Shown here: positions 44,231 through 53,581 of the stretch, in pieces
How positions within the stretch are numbered: position 1 is the first letter of the stretch
How the letters are laid out: the number at the start of each line of letters is the position of its first letter
From: an uncultured Lachnospiraceae bacterium
GTDB lineage: Bacteria; Bacillota; Clostridia; Lachnospirales; Lachnospiraceae
Direction: 5' to 3'
Assembly (NCBI GenBank): GCA_910577735.1
Contig: CAJTOO010000015.1
Coordinates: 397-64,396 of the forward strand
Length of the DNA stretch: 64,000 nt
Translations under genes and position numbers: made by a program
The notes under the pieces: model-generated
The model's database searches: none
What the model saw: only the letters and a program-made list of their open reading frames with translations
Told to the model about the DNA's origin: nothing

Positions 44231-45793
44231 ATGCCGGGAAGAGAGCGAAGAAGGCAGATAAGACATATGATAGCAGATATGATTTATCAGAAGGTAAAAG
44301 AATATATATTGCAGCATCGGATGATTGAGCAGGGAGACTTTGTGGCGGCAGGCGTATCCGGCGGGGCCGATTCTGTCTGCCTGCTTTATCTTCTGCGGCG
44401 TCTGCAAAAGGAGATATCTTACCGGCTTGCGGTAGTGCATGTGAACCATGGCGCCCGTGAGGATGCCGTGAAAGATGCAGCCTATGCGAAGAGTCTGTGT
44501 GAAAAACTGGATGTGCCCTTTTATCTGAAAGAAGTGGACATGTACGGATATGCTGCGCTTCACAAACTGTCTCCGGAAGAAGCAGGGAGGGTTCTTAGGT
44601 ATCAGGCGTTTCAGGAGGTGATAAACGGGCATAATGAAAAGGGAGGCGGTAAGATTGCCGTTGCCCACAATGCCAATGACAGGGCGGAGACCATGCTTTT
44701 TCATATGTTCAGAGGAAGCGGACTGGAGGGTTTGGGTTCCATCCGGCCAGTGAGAGAACGGGTGATTCGGCCTGTATTGTGCCTTACCCGGGAGGAGATT
44801 GAGGACTATCTGAAAGAACAGGGGATAGCTTACTGTCAGGACAGCAGCAATGCGGAGGATATGTATGCCCGCAACCGGATACGCCATCATATTCTGCCCT
44901 ATGCAGAAAAGGAGATCTGTGCCAGGGCAGTACCCCATATGAATGAGCTGGCAGATATTTTGACGGAGACGGAGACATATTTACGCCAGGAGACCGAGCG
45001 GTTGTTCAGGAAGCACACGGATACAGCGCTGTGGGGAGAAGAGAGAAGGGAAGATATCACACAGGATGGCGCAGGAGAAAGGGATAGTTGTAATAATCTG
45101 TGTATCCGGGGAGAGGGCCTTTTAACGGAAGCGTCTGTCATGATCAAGAGAGTGCTTTTGTATGCACTGGAGTATATGACACCTCACAGAAAGGATATCA
45201 CGAGGAAACACATTGCAGATTTAGAGGGACTTTTGCACAAGAGCGGCAGTAAAGAACTGTTTCTGCCGCATGGAATCAGGGTCTATAAGGAGTATGGGAA
45301 CCTGATCCTGCAAAGAGTGGATAAATCCGTTCCCATGCAGGATAAAGCAGACAAAGAGCAGGAAAGTTTTGTGATCGAACCGCCCGCAGAGGTGTGCATA
45401 CCGGCCGTGGGGTGCTTTTCCTTTACCCTGCTTGATAGGGATTTGTTCTCTCAGGAACATGTTTTCTGCCAAAAGGCGCAAAATATTCCAGAAAATAGAT
45501 ATACGAAATGGTTTGATTATGATAAAATAACTACGTCTTTACTGTTAAGGACGAGACAGGCGGGGGATTATCTGGCTATTGATAAGGCGCTCCATACCAA
45601 GTCCCTCAAACAGTATATGATCAACGAAAAAATCCCGAAAATGCAGCGTGACAGCATGTATGTACTGGCTGACGGCTCACATATCCTGTGGGTACCGGAT
45701 CACCGGATCAGCCAATATTACAAAGTGGATGAAAGTACAAAATGTATCTTACAGGTACAGTTAAGAGGAGGGTATCATGGCGGAACGAATTGA
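44231..45793 (+). CDS. tilS: tRNA(Ile)-lysidine synthase
   Basis: A 520-residue protein. The PP-loop signature GVSGGADSVCLLYLL opens an N-terminal ATPase domain, followed by VVHVNHGARED and the HNANDRAETMLFHMFRGSG segment. The C-terminal TilS-type domains end in QYMINEKIPKMQR and HILWVPDHRIS. It converts C34 of tRNA-Ile2 to lysidine so that it reads AUA. An alternative ATG at 44267 would shorten it by 12 residues and cannot be excluded. It overlaps hpt by 17 bp. Confidence 0.92.
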   Translation: MPGRERRRQIRHMIADMIYQKVKEYILQHRMIEQGDFVAAGVSGGADSVCLLYLLRRLQKEISYRLAVVHVNHGAREDAVKDAAYAKSLCEKLDVPFYLKEVDMYGYAALHKLSPEEAGRVLRYQAFQEVINGHNEKGGGKIAVAHNANDRAETMLFHMFRGSGLEGLGSIRPVRERVIRPVLCLTREEIEDYLKEQGIAYCQDSSNAEDMYARNRIRHHILPYAEKEICARAVPHMNELADILTETETYLRQETERLFRKHTDTALWGEERREDITQDGAGERDSCNNLCIRGEGLLTEASVMIKRVLLYALEYMTPHRKDITRKHIADLEGLLHKSGSKELFLPHGIRVYKEYGNLILQRVDKSVPMQDKADKEQESFVIEPPAEVCIPAVGCFSFTLLDRDLFSQEHVFCQKAQNIPENRYTKWFDYDKITTSLLLRTRQAGDYLAIDKALHTKSLKQYMINEKIPKMQRDSMYVLADGSHILWVPDHRISQYYKVDESTKCILQVQLRGGYHGGTN

Positions 45794-46301
45794 GGTATTG
45801 TTGACGGAGGAAGAGGTTGATAAGAGAATCCAGGAGATTGGCGATCAGATTTCCAGGGATTACGCCGGCAAACAGGTACATCTGGTATGTGTCTTAAAGG
45901 GCGGCAGCTTCTTTATGTGTGAGCTTGCCAAGCGTATCACGGTGCCGGTTTCACTTGACTTTATGTCAGTGTCCAGCTATGGCGGGGATACGAAATCCAG
46001 TGGGGTAGTCAGAATCGTGAAAGATTTAGATGAGCCTTTACAGGACAAACATGTGTTGGTAGTGGAAGATATCGTAGATTCCGGACGGACTCTCAGTTAT
46101 CTGCTGGATATGCTAAGAGACAGAGGGCCGAAAGATGTGAGACTCTGCACTTTGTTAGATAAGCCGGACCGGAGAGTGGTGGATGTGAAAGTGGATTATA
46201 CAGGGTTTGAAATTCCGGACAAGTTCGTGGTGGGATACGGGCTGGATTATGACCAGAAATATCGAAATCTGCCTTATATTGGTGTGGTAAATTTTGATTA
46301 G
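45777..46301 (+). CDS. hpt: hypoxanthine phosphoribosyltransferase
   Basis: A 174-residue purine salvage enzyme with the PRPP-binding motif VLVVEDIVDSGRTLSYLL, LVCVLKGGSFFMCELA and the FVVGYGLDYDQKYRNLPYIG ending cut by its loop. It converts hypoxanthine or guanine to IMP or GMP. The RBS AGAGGAGGG lies inside tilS, whose end it overlaps, so it is co-translated. ftsH follows 15 bp later. Confidence 0.94.
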   Translation: MAERIEVLLTEEEVDKRIQEIGDQISRDYAGKQVHLVCVLKGGSFFMCELAKRITVPVSLDFMSVSSYGGDTKSSGVVRIVKDLDEPLQDKHVLVVEDIVDSGRTLSYLLDMLRDRGPKDVRLCTLLDKPDRRVVDVKVDYTGFEIPDKFVVGYGLDYDQKYRNLPYIGVVNFD

Positions 46302-46316
46302 AGAAAGAGGTATGTC

Positions 46317-48167
46317 TTGAGCAAGAATAATAAAAGTTTCTATATCTATTTTGTTATCATCATTAGCTTGCTTTTACTTACTGTCTGGGTAGGCACCTTA
46401 CGGGTACAGAACAACGGCTATACAAGGGGTGAGTTTGAAGAACAGCTTGAGAAAAATGAGATAGCAGTGGTCAATATCTGTCCGAATAAAGATGTGCCTA
46501 CCGGTTCTTTAGAGATTGTTCTAAAGAACGGGGAAGAAAGGGTCCTTTATGTGACAGATGTAACAGAAATGGAATACCTGGTCAGAAGCTATGGCATAGA
46601 CTGTGGAGTGGAAAGTGTTCCGGAGGAGAGCTGGTTTCTTAACAGTGTCTTGCCGATACTGATCGTCGTGGTGGTATGCGTCTTTTTCTTTGTGATGATG
46701 AACGCACAGAATTCCGGCGGCGGTGGCGGCGGCAGAATGATGAATTTCGGGAAGAGCCGTGCAAAGCTTACTCTGGGCGGTGAGAATAAGATTACCCTGG
46801 GAGAAGTGGCAGGGCTGAAAGAAGAGAAAGAAGAACTTCAGGAGATTGTGGAGTTCTTGCGGGAGCCGGGTAAATTTACCAAGGTGGGAGCCAGAATCCC
46901 CAAAGGGGTACTCTTAGAAGGTGCGCCGGGTACTGGTAAGACACTTCTTGCCAAAGCGATTGCCGGTGAGGCCAATGTGCCGTTTTTCAGTATTTCGGGA
47001 TCTGATTTCGTGGAGATGTTTGTCGGCGTGGGTGCGTCCCGTGTGCGTGATATGTTTGCGGAGGCGAAGAGACATGCGCCTTGTATTATATTCATTGACG
47101 AGATTGATGCAGTGGCCAGACGGCGCGGTACCGGTATGGGCGGCGGCCATGATGAGAGAGAACAGACATTAAACCAGCTGTTGGTGGAGATGGACGGTTT
47201 TGGCGTCAACGAAGGGATCATCGTGATGGCGGCTACAAACCGCGTGGATATTCTGGATCCGGCGATTTTGCGTCCGGGACGTTTTGACAGAAAGATTACC
47301 GTAGCATCCCCGGATGTACGGGGCAGAGAAGATATTCTGAAAGTGCATGCCAAGAACAAGCCGCTTGGAGATGATGTGGATCTGCAGCAGATCGCGCAGA
47401 CCACAGCCGGTTTTACAGGGGCGGATTTAGAGAACCTTTTAAATGAGGCGGCCATCAATGCGGCCATGGACAAGCGGGCTTTCGTGAAGCAGGAAGATAT
47501 TAAAAGAGCCTTTATCAAAGTGGGGATTGGTGCGGAGAAGAAGAGCCGCATCATTTCAGAGAAAGAGAAAAAGATTACTGCCTATCATGAAGCGGGACAT
47601 GCGATTCTTTTCCATGTACTGCCTGATGTGGGACCGGTCTATACAGTATCTATTATTCCCACAGGACTTGGGGCGGCAGGCTATACGATGCCGCTTCCTG
47701 AGAAGGATGAGATGTTCCTGACAAAGGGTAAAATGATAGAAGACATCATGGTATCATTAGGCGGACGAATCGCGGAGGAAATCATCTTTGATGACATCAC
47801 CACAGGGGCATCCAGCGATATCAAGAAAGCTACCAAGACAGCCCGCAGAATGGTGACGCGGTATGGCATGTCTGATAATATCGGTGTTATCAATTATGAT
47901 GATGACGATGACGAGGTATTCATCGGCAGGGATCTGGCGCATGCAAAGGGTCATAGCGAACTGGTATCCGGAGAGATTGACAGAGAAGTGAAGGCAATCA
48001 TCGACGAGTGTTATCGTAAGGCAAAAGAGATTATTGAAGAGCATGAGGATGTTCTGCATAAATGTGCTGAGCTTCTGTTACAGAAGGAAAAAATCAACCG
48101 TGCTGAGTTCGAGGCGCTCTTTGATACTTACTATCCGCAGCCGGAAGAACCCGGGGAACTGATATAA
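46317..48167 (+). CDS. ftsH: ATP-dependent zinc metalloprotease FtsH
   Basis: A 616-residue membrane AAA+ protease. A membrane helix (about 8-26), an extracytoplasmic segment and a second helix (about 111-128) lead through a Gly-rich linker (residues 134-139) to the AAA domain with Walker A GAPGTGKT (202-209), Walker B CIIFIDEID and the SRH NRVDILDPAILRPGRFD. The zinc site H424-E-A-G-H428 follows. It degrades membrane and soluble proteins, including regulators of sporulation. The TTG start at 46317 follows AAAGAGG. Confidence 0.95.
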   Translation: MSKNNKSFYIYFVIIISLLLLTVWVGTLRVQNNGYTRGEFEEQLEKNEIAVVNICPNKDVPTGSLEIVLKNGEERVLYVTDVTEMEYLVRSYGIDCGVESVPEESWFLNSVLPILIVVVVCVFFFVMMNAQNSGGGGGGRMMNFGKSRAKLTLGGENKITLGEVAGLKEEKEELQEIVEFLREPGKFTKVGARIPKGVLLEGAPGTGKTLLAKAIAGEANVPFFSISGSDFVEMFVGVGASRVRDMFAEAKRHAPCIIFIDEIDAVARRRGTGMGGGHDEREQTLNQLLVEMDGFGVNEGIIVMAATNRVDILDPAILRPGRFDRKITVASPDVRGREDILKVHAKNKPLGDDVDLQQIAQTTAGFTGADLENLLNEAAINAAMDKRAFVKQEDIKRAFIKVGIGAEKKSRIISEKEKKITAYHEAGHAILFHVLPDVGPVYTVSIIPTGLGAAGYTMPLPEKDEMFLTKGKMIEDIMVSLGGRIAEEIIFDDITTGASSDIKKATKTARRMVTRYGMSDNIGVINYDDDDDEVFIGRDLAHAKGHSELVSGEIDREVKAIIDECYRKAKEIIEEHEDVLHKCAELLLQKEKINRAEFEALFDTYYPQPEEPGELI

Positions 48168-48458
48168 AAAGATGGTGATTGTGTAAAATATACAAAAATG
48201 GACACAACAAATTGTAATATTTGTGAATCCTTAGTATTGTAGACAGACAGGGGGTATGATAATATACTACTTGTAACCCCCCAATACATTATATAGTTTT
48301 TTGCTATACCCCATAAGAAAGAAATACCTTCTCTAAAAAAGACAGTTTTCTAAACTGTCTTTTTTACTTTCTATAGGAAAAGGCCCGCTGCGCCGAGTCT
48401 GCGAAGCGGATTTTGCAGTCGGACGGGCTTGATTTTTTCCTGTTTAGTGGTTCCACTC
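48168..48458 (+). other. intergenic region with structured RNA candidate
   Basis: No protein gene. A near-palindrome ACAAATTGTAATATTTGT lies at about 48207-48224. Downstream a G-run/C-run hairpin (GGGGGT at 48251 and ACCCCCC near 48276), a second TATAG/CTATA stem and a strong terminator at 48335 form what could be a short non-coding RNA or a long 5' leader of the amylase gene. Confidence 0.35.
48335..48366 (+). terminator. terminator before the amylase gene
   Basis: GACAGTT (48341-48347) and AACTGTC (48353-48359) with flanking A6 and T7 tracts make a strong, possibly bidirectional terminator. Confidence 0.8.
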
Positions 48459-48487
48459 TTGAATATCCACAATATATAAGATAAAAT
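48459..48487 (+). promoter_or_regulatory. sigma-A promoter of the GH13 gene
   Basis: TTGAAT (48459-48464) and TAAAAT (48482-48487) with a 17-bp spacer, 43 bp before the start codon. Confidence 0.65.
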
Positions 48488-48529
48488 AGATACGTAAGTT
48501 TTTTTGCGATTCTGAAAGAAAGGCTCGAT

Positions 48530-50662
48530 ATGGATATCAATCAATTTCAAAAAGCAGAAAAAAATCAAATGTACATGGCAAGTATGCGGCCTGTGTTCAA
48601 TAGGAAGGCACTGTTCTCAGACATGACGGAAGATTATGTGTGCCCGCCGGAACCCAGCGCTTACGAAGAAGTTATGATTTATTTCCGTTCCGGAAGGAAC
48701 AATATTGACAAAGTGTTTCTGGTGAGCAAAGGACAAAAGCATATTATGTCCAAAGTCGATTCCAATGCTTATTTTGACTATTATGCTCTCAGCATTCAGT
48801 TAGAGGATGAGAAGTTAAGCTATTACTTTGAAGTACTTGCTGGTAAGATTGCCTGTTATTATGACCTGCGGGGTGTTACGAAGGACATCAATGAATATTA
48901 TCATTTTCAGTTGATTCCCGGTTTTAAGACGCCGGATTGGGCCAAAGGGGCTGTTTTTTATCAGATTTATGTGGATCGGTTCTATAACGGGGATCCCGGT
49001 AATGATGTGTTGACCAATGAATACCAATATATTGGAGATAAGTCCGTGCGGGTGGAGGACTGGAATAAATATCCTGCGGCCATGGGCGTGCGGGAGTTTT
49101 ATGGCGGAGATTTGCAGGGTGTGCTGGATAAGATGGATTATCTGCAGGATCTTGGCGTGGATGTGATTTATTTTAATCCTTTGTTCGTGTCGCCTTCCAA
49201 CCATAAATATGACATTCAGGACTATGATTATATCGATCCCCACTTTGGCAGGATTGTACATGATGAAGGAGAACTTCTTGGGCCGGGGCAGAATGAGAAC
49301 CGCTTTGCAACAAGGTATATTGACCGTATCTCCAATAAAGACAATCTGGAAGCCAGCAATGAACTCTTTGCCGAGGTGGTAAAAGAGGCGCACAGAAGAG
49401 GCATGAAAGTGATACTGGACGGTGTGTTCAATCACTGCGGCTCCTTTAATAAATGGCTGGACAGAGAGAGGATTTATGAAAATGCTCCGGGTTACGAAAA
49501 GGGCGCCTATATTACAAAGGACAGTCCCTATCATAACTATTTCCAGTTTCTTGATGAGAACAGGTTCCCATATAATGGTTCCTATGATGGCTGGTGGGGA
49601 CATGATACCCTGCCGAAACTGAATTACGAAAATTCCAGACAGTTGTTAGACTATGTGCTGTATATCGGAAGGAAATGGGTTTCCCCGCCTTATAATGCGG
49701 ATGGCTGGAGACTGGATGTGGCGGCGGACTTAGGGCACAGCCCGGAGTTTAACCATTATTTCTGGCAGGAATTTCGCCGTGCGGTGAAGATGGCTAACCC
49801 CAATGCCATCATTCTGGCGGAGCACTATGGCAACCCGAGAGAGTGGCTGCAGGGTAAAGAATGGGATACCGTCATGAACTATGATGCCTTTATGGAACCG
49901 GTAACCTGGTTTTTGACAGGCATGCAGAAACACAGCGATGACTATCGGGAAGATATGCGGGGCAATGCGGACAGTTTCTGGGGTGCCATGAGACATCACA
50001 GCGCTAATTTTACCATGCCTTCCCTGCTGGTGGCGATGAATGAGTTATCAAATCATGATCATTCCCGATTCCTCACCAGGACCAATCATAAAGTGGGCAG
50101 AACGAATACCCTGGGTGCCCATGCGGCCAATGAGGGTGTTAATAAGGCAGTGATGCGGGAAGCGGTAGTGATCCAGATGACCTGGCCCGGAGCGCCTACC
50201 ATTTATTATGGTGATGAGGCAGGCGTCTGTGGATTTACCGATCCTGATAACAGGCGGACATATCCCTGGGGACAGGAAGATCAGGAAATGATCGCTTTCC
50301 ATAAGGACATCATCAGGATTCATAAGACCCATAAAGAGTTTTTGACAGGGTCATTAAAATATATAGATGCAGATTATAATGTGATAGCTTACGGCAGATT
50401 CAACAAAACAGGCAAGTCCGTGATTCTGGTAAACAATAACGATCACGAGATTACCAAAGAGCTGTCCGTATGGTATCTGGATATTCCCAAAGAGTGTATG
50501 GTTAAGCAATTGCTTCTGACTACGGCGCAGGGATACACCACTGAATTTAAGGAACATCCGGTGGTGGCGGGCAAAGTTCGCGTGACGCTCCCAGCGACTT
50601 CAGCGATCATTCTCAGATATGAACATTCGCAGGACAGAAGTTTTGTACAGTTTGAGGGCTGA
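48530..50662 (+). CDS. GH13 alpha-amylase family enzyme (neopullulanase/cyclomaltodextrinase-like)
   Basis: A 710-residue cytoplasmic protein. A CBM34-like N-terminal beta domain (about 1-130) is followed by the catalytic barrel starting AVFYQIYVDRFYNGD, with the nucleophile D396 in DGWRLDVAADL, acid/base E431 in IILAEHYG and the transition-state Asp D510 in NHDHSRF. A C-terminal beta domain follows. The N-terminal domain and lack of signal peptide suggest cleavage of imported maltodextrins, pullulan fragments or cyclodextrins. Confidence 0.9.
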   Translation: MDINQFQKAEKNQMYMASMRPVFNRKALFSDMTEDYVCPPEPSAYEEVMIYFRSGRNNIDKVFLVSKGQKHIMSKVDSNAYFDYYALSIQLEDEKLSYYFEVLAGKIACYYDLRGVTKDINEYYHFQLIPGFKTPDWAKGAVFYQIYVDRFYNGDPGNDVLTNEYQYIGDKSVRVEDWNKYPAAMGVREFYGGDLQGVLDKMDYLQDLGVDVIYFNPLFVSPSNHKYDIQDYDYIDPHFGRIVHDEGELLGPGQNENRFATRYIDRISNKDNLEASNELFAEVVKEAHRRGMKVILDGVFNHCGSFNKWLDRERIYENAPGYEKGAYITKDSPYHNYFQFLDENRFPYNGSYDGWWGHDTLPKLNYENSRQLLDYVLYIGRKWVSPPYNADGWRLDVAADLGHSPEFNHYFWQEFRRAVKMANPNAIILAEHYGNPREWLQGKEWDTVMNYDAFMEPVTWFLTGMQKHSDDYREDMRGNADSFWGAMRHHSANFTMPSLLVAMNELSNHDHSRFLTRTNHKVGRTNTLGAHAANEGVNKAVMREAVVIQMTWPGAPTIYYGDEAGVCGFTDPDNRRTYPWGQEDQEMIAFHKDIIRIHKTHKEFLTGSLKYIDADYNVIAYGRFNKTGKSVILVNNNDHEITKELSVWYLDIPKECMVKQLLLTTAQGYTTEFKEHPVVAGKVRVTLPATSAIILRYEHSQDRSFVQFEG

Positions 50663-50664
50663 TC

Positions 50665-51903
50665 ATGAAAATACTGAAATCAATTTTAGCGGGTATTGCA
50701 GTCATAACGGCACTGATGTGCATCCTGATTCTGTTATGTGCCCTCAATCCGAAGATCACAGAAAAATTATCGGGCCTGGTTTCACGGGATGCGCCGCAGA
50801 CGCAGCAGGATGAGGTTTCCCAATCCGAGGAAGAAGAAACGTTTACACCTGATGAAGAACAGGAGAAGTCAGATTCGGAAACGGAGGAAGCATCAGAGCC
50901 GAAAGAAGAACCGGAAGAAGAGATAGAAGAGCCGGACGGGGAGAGCCGGGCCGTGGGGCCTTTAGATATGGGAACACCCGGTGAAGCACAGGAAAGCGAT
51001 GTGGTCAAAGGCACCAACGGCTACGAAGTGCCGTCGGAATCCGGTGTGAATGTACCCGAGGCCGTCAGCGGTAAGTCAGGGTATCAGCCGATTACAGAAA
51101 AGTCGGAGCAGCTGCCTGATGTAGAGGATGGCGAATATGTCAGCGATCTAGGATATGGGGAACTGGGGGATGGATATGATTTTGATCCGCTCTTTTATCC
51201 CTATTATGCCATGTTGGATGACAAGGGGAAGCATTTGTACCGGCAGATTTTCGCCAATGCCAATGCCTTTAACGGCGCTTTTCAACCAATTGAGGCTGTG
51301 CCGGTTTCGGAGATTAAGAATGCCATCATGGCAGTCTATAATGATCATCCGGAATTGTTCTGGCTGAATACTGCTTTTGTCTGTAAATATGATAAAGATA
51401 AAATCTGTGCGGAACTGGAATTGGAATTTAGCATTCCGCGGGATGAATTTCCGAAAGCCTCGGCTCAGTTTTATAATACAGTCAACAGCATGCTGACACA
51501 GGTAGAGAATCTGAGCAATTATGAGAAGGAATTGCGGACGCACGATTATCTGATTGATAAGATTGAGTATGATAAAGGTGCGGCTATGAACCAGAGTGCA
51601 TACAGCGCGCTGGTGGAAGGAAAGAGCGTATGTGCCGGTTATGCCAGGGCTTTTCAGTATCTTATGCAGAGAATGGGGATTCCCTGTTATTACTGTACTG
51701 GTTTCGCGGGAGAGGATCATGCCTGGAACATCGTTGCATTGGAAGACGGTTATTATAATGTGGATGTGACCTGGGACGATACGCCCGGGGGAGAACACGA
51801 TTATTTCAATAAGAGTGACCAGGACTTTGAAAGTACCCATGTCAGAAGGGATTTGTCCATTAACCTGCCCATATGTGAGGGACAACGATATCGGAGCCTG
51901 TAG
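50665..51903 (+). CDS. transglutaminase-like protein with membrane anchor
   Basis: A 412-residue protein that begins two bases after the GH13 stop. One membrane helix (about 7-28) is followed by a long acidic low-complexity linker (45-115) and a C-terminal transglutaminase/protease-like domain with the triad C323 (GKSVCAGYARAF), H352 (EDHAWNIV) and D367 (YYNVDVTWDD). It is probably anchored outside the membrane and acts on cell-wall or surface peptides; the reaction is unknown. Confidence 0.82.
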   Translation: MKILKSILAGIAVITALMCILILLCALNPKITEKLSGLVSRDAPQTQQDEVSQSEEEETFTPDEEQEKSDSETEEASEPKEEPEEEIEEPDGESRAVGPLDMGTPGEAQESDVVKGTNGYEVPSESGVNVPEAVSGKSGYQPITEKSEQLPDVEDGEYVSDLGYGELGDGYDFDPLFYPYYAMLDDKGKHLYRQIFANANAFNGAFQPIEAVPVSEIKNAIMAVYNDHPELFWLNTAFVCKYDKDKICAELELEFSIPRDEFPKASAQFYNTVNSMLTQVENLSNYEKELRTHDYLIDKIEYDKGAAMNQSAYSALVEGKSVCAGYARAFQYLMQRMGIPCYYCTGFAGEDHAWNIVALEDGYYNVDVTWDDTPGGEHDYFNKSDQDFESTHVRRDLSINLPICEGQRYRSL

Positions 51904-51985
51904 GGGATTCTCCCCATTGTGTGCGATTTTACTAAAGTGCGGATTGATTTGGCCTTATGCGTAAAAATATGGAGGTTAGGATAAA

Positions 51986-52303
51986 GTGCCAGGCGATAAG
52001 ACAGTGTGCAATGAAGAGTTGATTTATGAGATACTTTCTGTGGTGGAAGAAATCCCGCCAGGCATGGTAGCATCTTACGGACAGATTGCAAGATTGGTAG
52101 GCAGGGACAAGAATGCAAGATTGGTGGGAAAGATTTTGAGCCGTGCGGCATATTATGGAAGCTATCCCTGCCACAGGGTTGTGAACCACGCGGGCCGGTT
52201 GGCGCCGCACTGGGCAGGGCAGCAGGATTTGCTCTTAAAAGAAGGTGTAACCTTTAAAGAAAACGGTTGTGTCAATATGCAGAAACATCAATGGGAGTGC
52301 TGA
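51986..52303 (+). CDS. MGMT/ATL-family DNA-binding protein
   Basis: A 105-residue protein starting at GTG 51986 (RBS GGAGG). It comprises only the C-terminal DNA-binding domain of O6-alkylguanine-DNA alkyltransferase: EEIPPGMVASYGQIARLVG helix-turn, then the active-site motif PCHRVVNHAGRL. Cys is kept, so alkyl acceptance is possible. Without the N-terminal domain it looks like the short DNA base-flipping/alkyltransferase-like proteins of many Firmicutes. Confidence 0.85.
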   Translation: MPGDKTVCNEELIYEILSVVEEIPPGMVASYGQIARLVGRDKNARLVGKILSRAAYYGSYPCHRVVNHAGRLAPHWAGQQDLLLKEGVTFKENGCVNMQKHQWEC

Positions 52304-52319
52304 GGGCGCTCCTATTTTA
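52293..52319 (+). terminator. terminator of the MGMT-like gene
   Basis: The GGAGTGC/GCGCTCC hairpin (one G-T pair) is followed by TATTTTA and overlaps the end of that gene. Confidence 0.55.
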
Positions 52320-52839
52320 ATGAAGCTTGCTTCAGCTCCGAGAGATTCTGTATCAGGCGGACACCGTTTATCTGACTGATTTCATCGCGGATTGCCTGGG
52401 TGTCAGCATTGAGACGCACGCTCAGACGGTAATTAAAAGAATCCTGCAGAGGATTTTCCGTGAAAGTGTCTGCAATATCATCATTCAGGTATGCTTCACG
52501 AAATGCATCCCAGGCTTCGTCTCCGCTTATGAAATGGCAGGATGTTATTCCGGAAATCTGTTTAAGCTCTTCCCCGATCCGGTCAATTTCTGCCTGGGAA
52601 AGCGAAGCATCCATAAAGACAGCCAGGTTCTTTTCCTGATAAACATTGTAGGCCGCATAGGAAGTGGATCCGGTGACCATAATTGCAAAGGCGGCAATCA
52701 GAGCCATGACAAGCCGCGAATAGCGTGTGCAGGGAAGATGTTTGGCCTGAGCCCCGCTGCAGTTGTGTAATAAAGAGTCTGCCAGCTCAGAAGGCATTGT
52801 GATAGCGTCTTTTATCTGTGTCATATCTTTTTCGTTCAT
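52312..52839 (-). CDS. membrane protein with FtsX-extracellular-domain-like C-terminus (putative anti-sigma)
   Basis: A 175-residue bitopic protein. The N-terminal cytoplasmic part (about 1-40) is followed by a membrane helix (about 43-62) and an extracytoplasmic domain (about 70-170) whose sequence (LAVFMDASLSQAEIDRI, then ISGDEAWDAFREAY, ENPLQDSFNYRL and a final ISQINGVRLI strand) resembles the FtsX extracellular domain. The gene overlaps the end of the ECF sigma gene by 4 bp (ATGA-type), the usual anti-sigma position. No zinc-binding HxxxCxxC motif is seen. An anti-sigma role is inferred. Confidence 0.6.
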   Translation of the reverse strand: MNEKDMTQIKDAITMPSELADSLLHNCSGAQAKHLPCTRYSRLVMALIAAFAIMVTGSTSYAAYNVYQEKNLAVFMDASLSQAEIDRIGEELKQISGITSCHFISGDEAWDAFREAYLNDDIADTFTENPLQDSFNYRLSVRLNADTQAIRDEISQINGVRLIQNLSELKQASLK

Positions 52840-53390
52840 AAGTTATAACTCTCCTTTTTGGTAGTTGTCAATTTTATAAATGGGTTTTGTGAATTGCCTG
52901 TTGTAAGACCGCCTGCGGTGCAGGTCTTAGTTATAGCAATCTTAAGGGCCTCGCGTCCGCGCTGCAGCCGTTTCTTTACAGCGCTTTTTGATAATTTGGT
53001 GATCTGTGCGATCTCTGCGACAGAGTAGCCCTCAAAATAATGCAGGATTAAGATGGTCTTATACTTAACGGGCAGGGCATAGAGTTCTTCAAGATGTTCC
53101 TTCTGTTCCGGGCCAGGCAGGGATTCTTTCAGAGACTCCAGGTCTGTATAGGCATTCTTTTTACGGAATCTGAGTAAGTCCATACAACAATTTGTTGTAA
53201 CACGAAGAAGCCATGCCTTCTCATGCTCGGCTGATTGGAAGACTGGTGATTTCTCCAGATAGCGAAGAAGCACTTCCTGTAAGATATCCTGCACATCATG
53301 GGAATTTCCGAGCAGCAAAAATGCGCTGCGGTAAAGGGTGTTGCCATGGACTTGCAGAATATGCTTTACATCCGTTTCGCATTTGTGCAT
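52836..53390 (-). CDS. ECF-type RNA polymerase sigma factor
   Basis: A 184-residue sigma-70 family protein. Region 2 (about 20-80, LLGNSHDVQDILQEVLLRYL and EHEKAWLLRVTTNCCMDLLR) and region 4 (about 105-155, LPVKYKTILILHYFEGYSV, with HTH 'AEIAQITKLSKSAVKKRLQRG') are separated by a short linker, as in ECF factors. The C-terminus has a short extra tail. The downstream, overlapping membrane protein gene is its likely regulator. Confidence 0.88.
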   Translation of the reverse strand: MHKCETDVKHILQVHGNTLYRSAFLLLGNSHDVQDILQEVLLRYLEKSPVFQSAEHEKAWLLRVTTNCCMDLLRFRKKNAYTDLESLKESLPGPEQKEHLEELYALPVKYKTILILHYFEGYSVAEIAQITKLSKSAVKKRLQRGREALKIAITKTCTAGGLTTGNSQNPFIKLTTTKKESYNL

Positions 53391-53482
53391 AACATCATGT
53401 TCTCCTTTCTTTGTTTTGGAGGCCTCTTGTCTTATATACGGATAGGAATGTCAAAAGGTGACTCTAAAAATATAGTTTATGT

Positions 53483-53509
53483 ATAAAATTGCCACCCTTA
53501 CGGTGGCAA
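53483..53509 (-). terminator. probable terminator of the kinase gene
   Basis: On the minus strand TTGCCACC and GGGTGGCAA form a stem followed by TTTTAT. Confidence 0.5.
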
Positions 53510-53581
53510 CAAGAGCAAAAGCTATATGCTATAATAGACGCAGACTGCTGAGGATTCCTGTGTTTGTGCCTGTAAAAATAT

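Noticed and set aside
44030..44938. Minus-strand 302-residue open frame
   Set aside because: It lies antisense to the end of the SpoIIE-like gene and the start of tilS, both strongly supported.
46838..47554. Minus-strand 238-residue open frame
   Set aside because: It is antisense to the FtsH AAA domain and reflects codon bias only.
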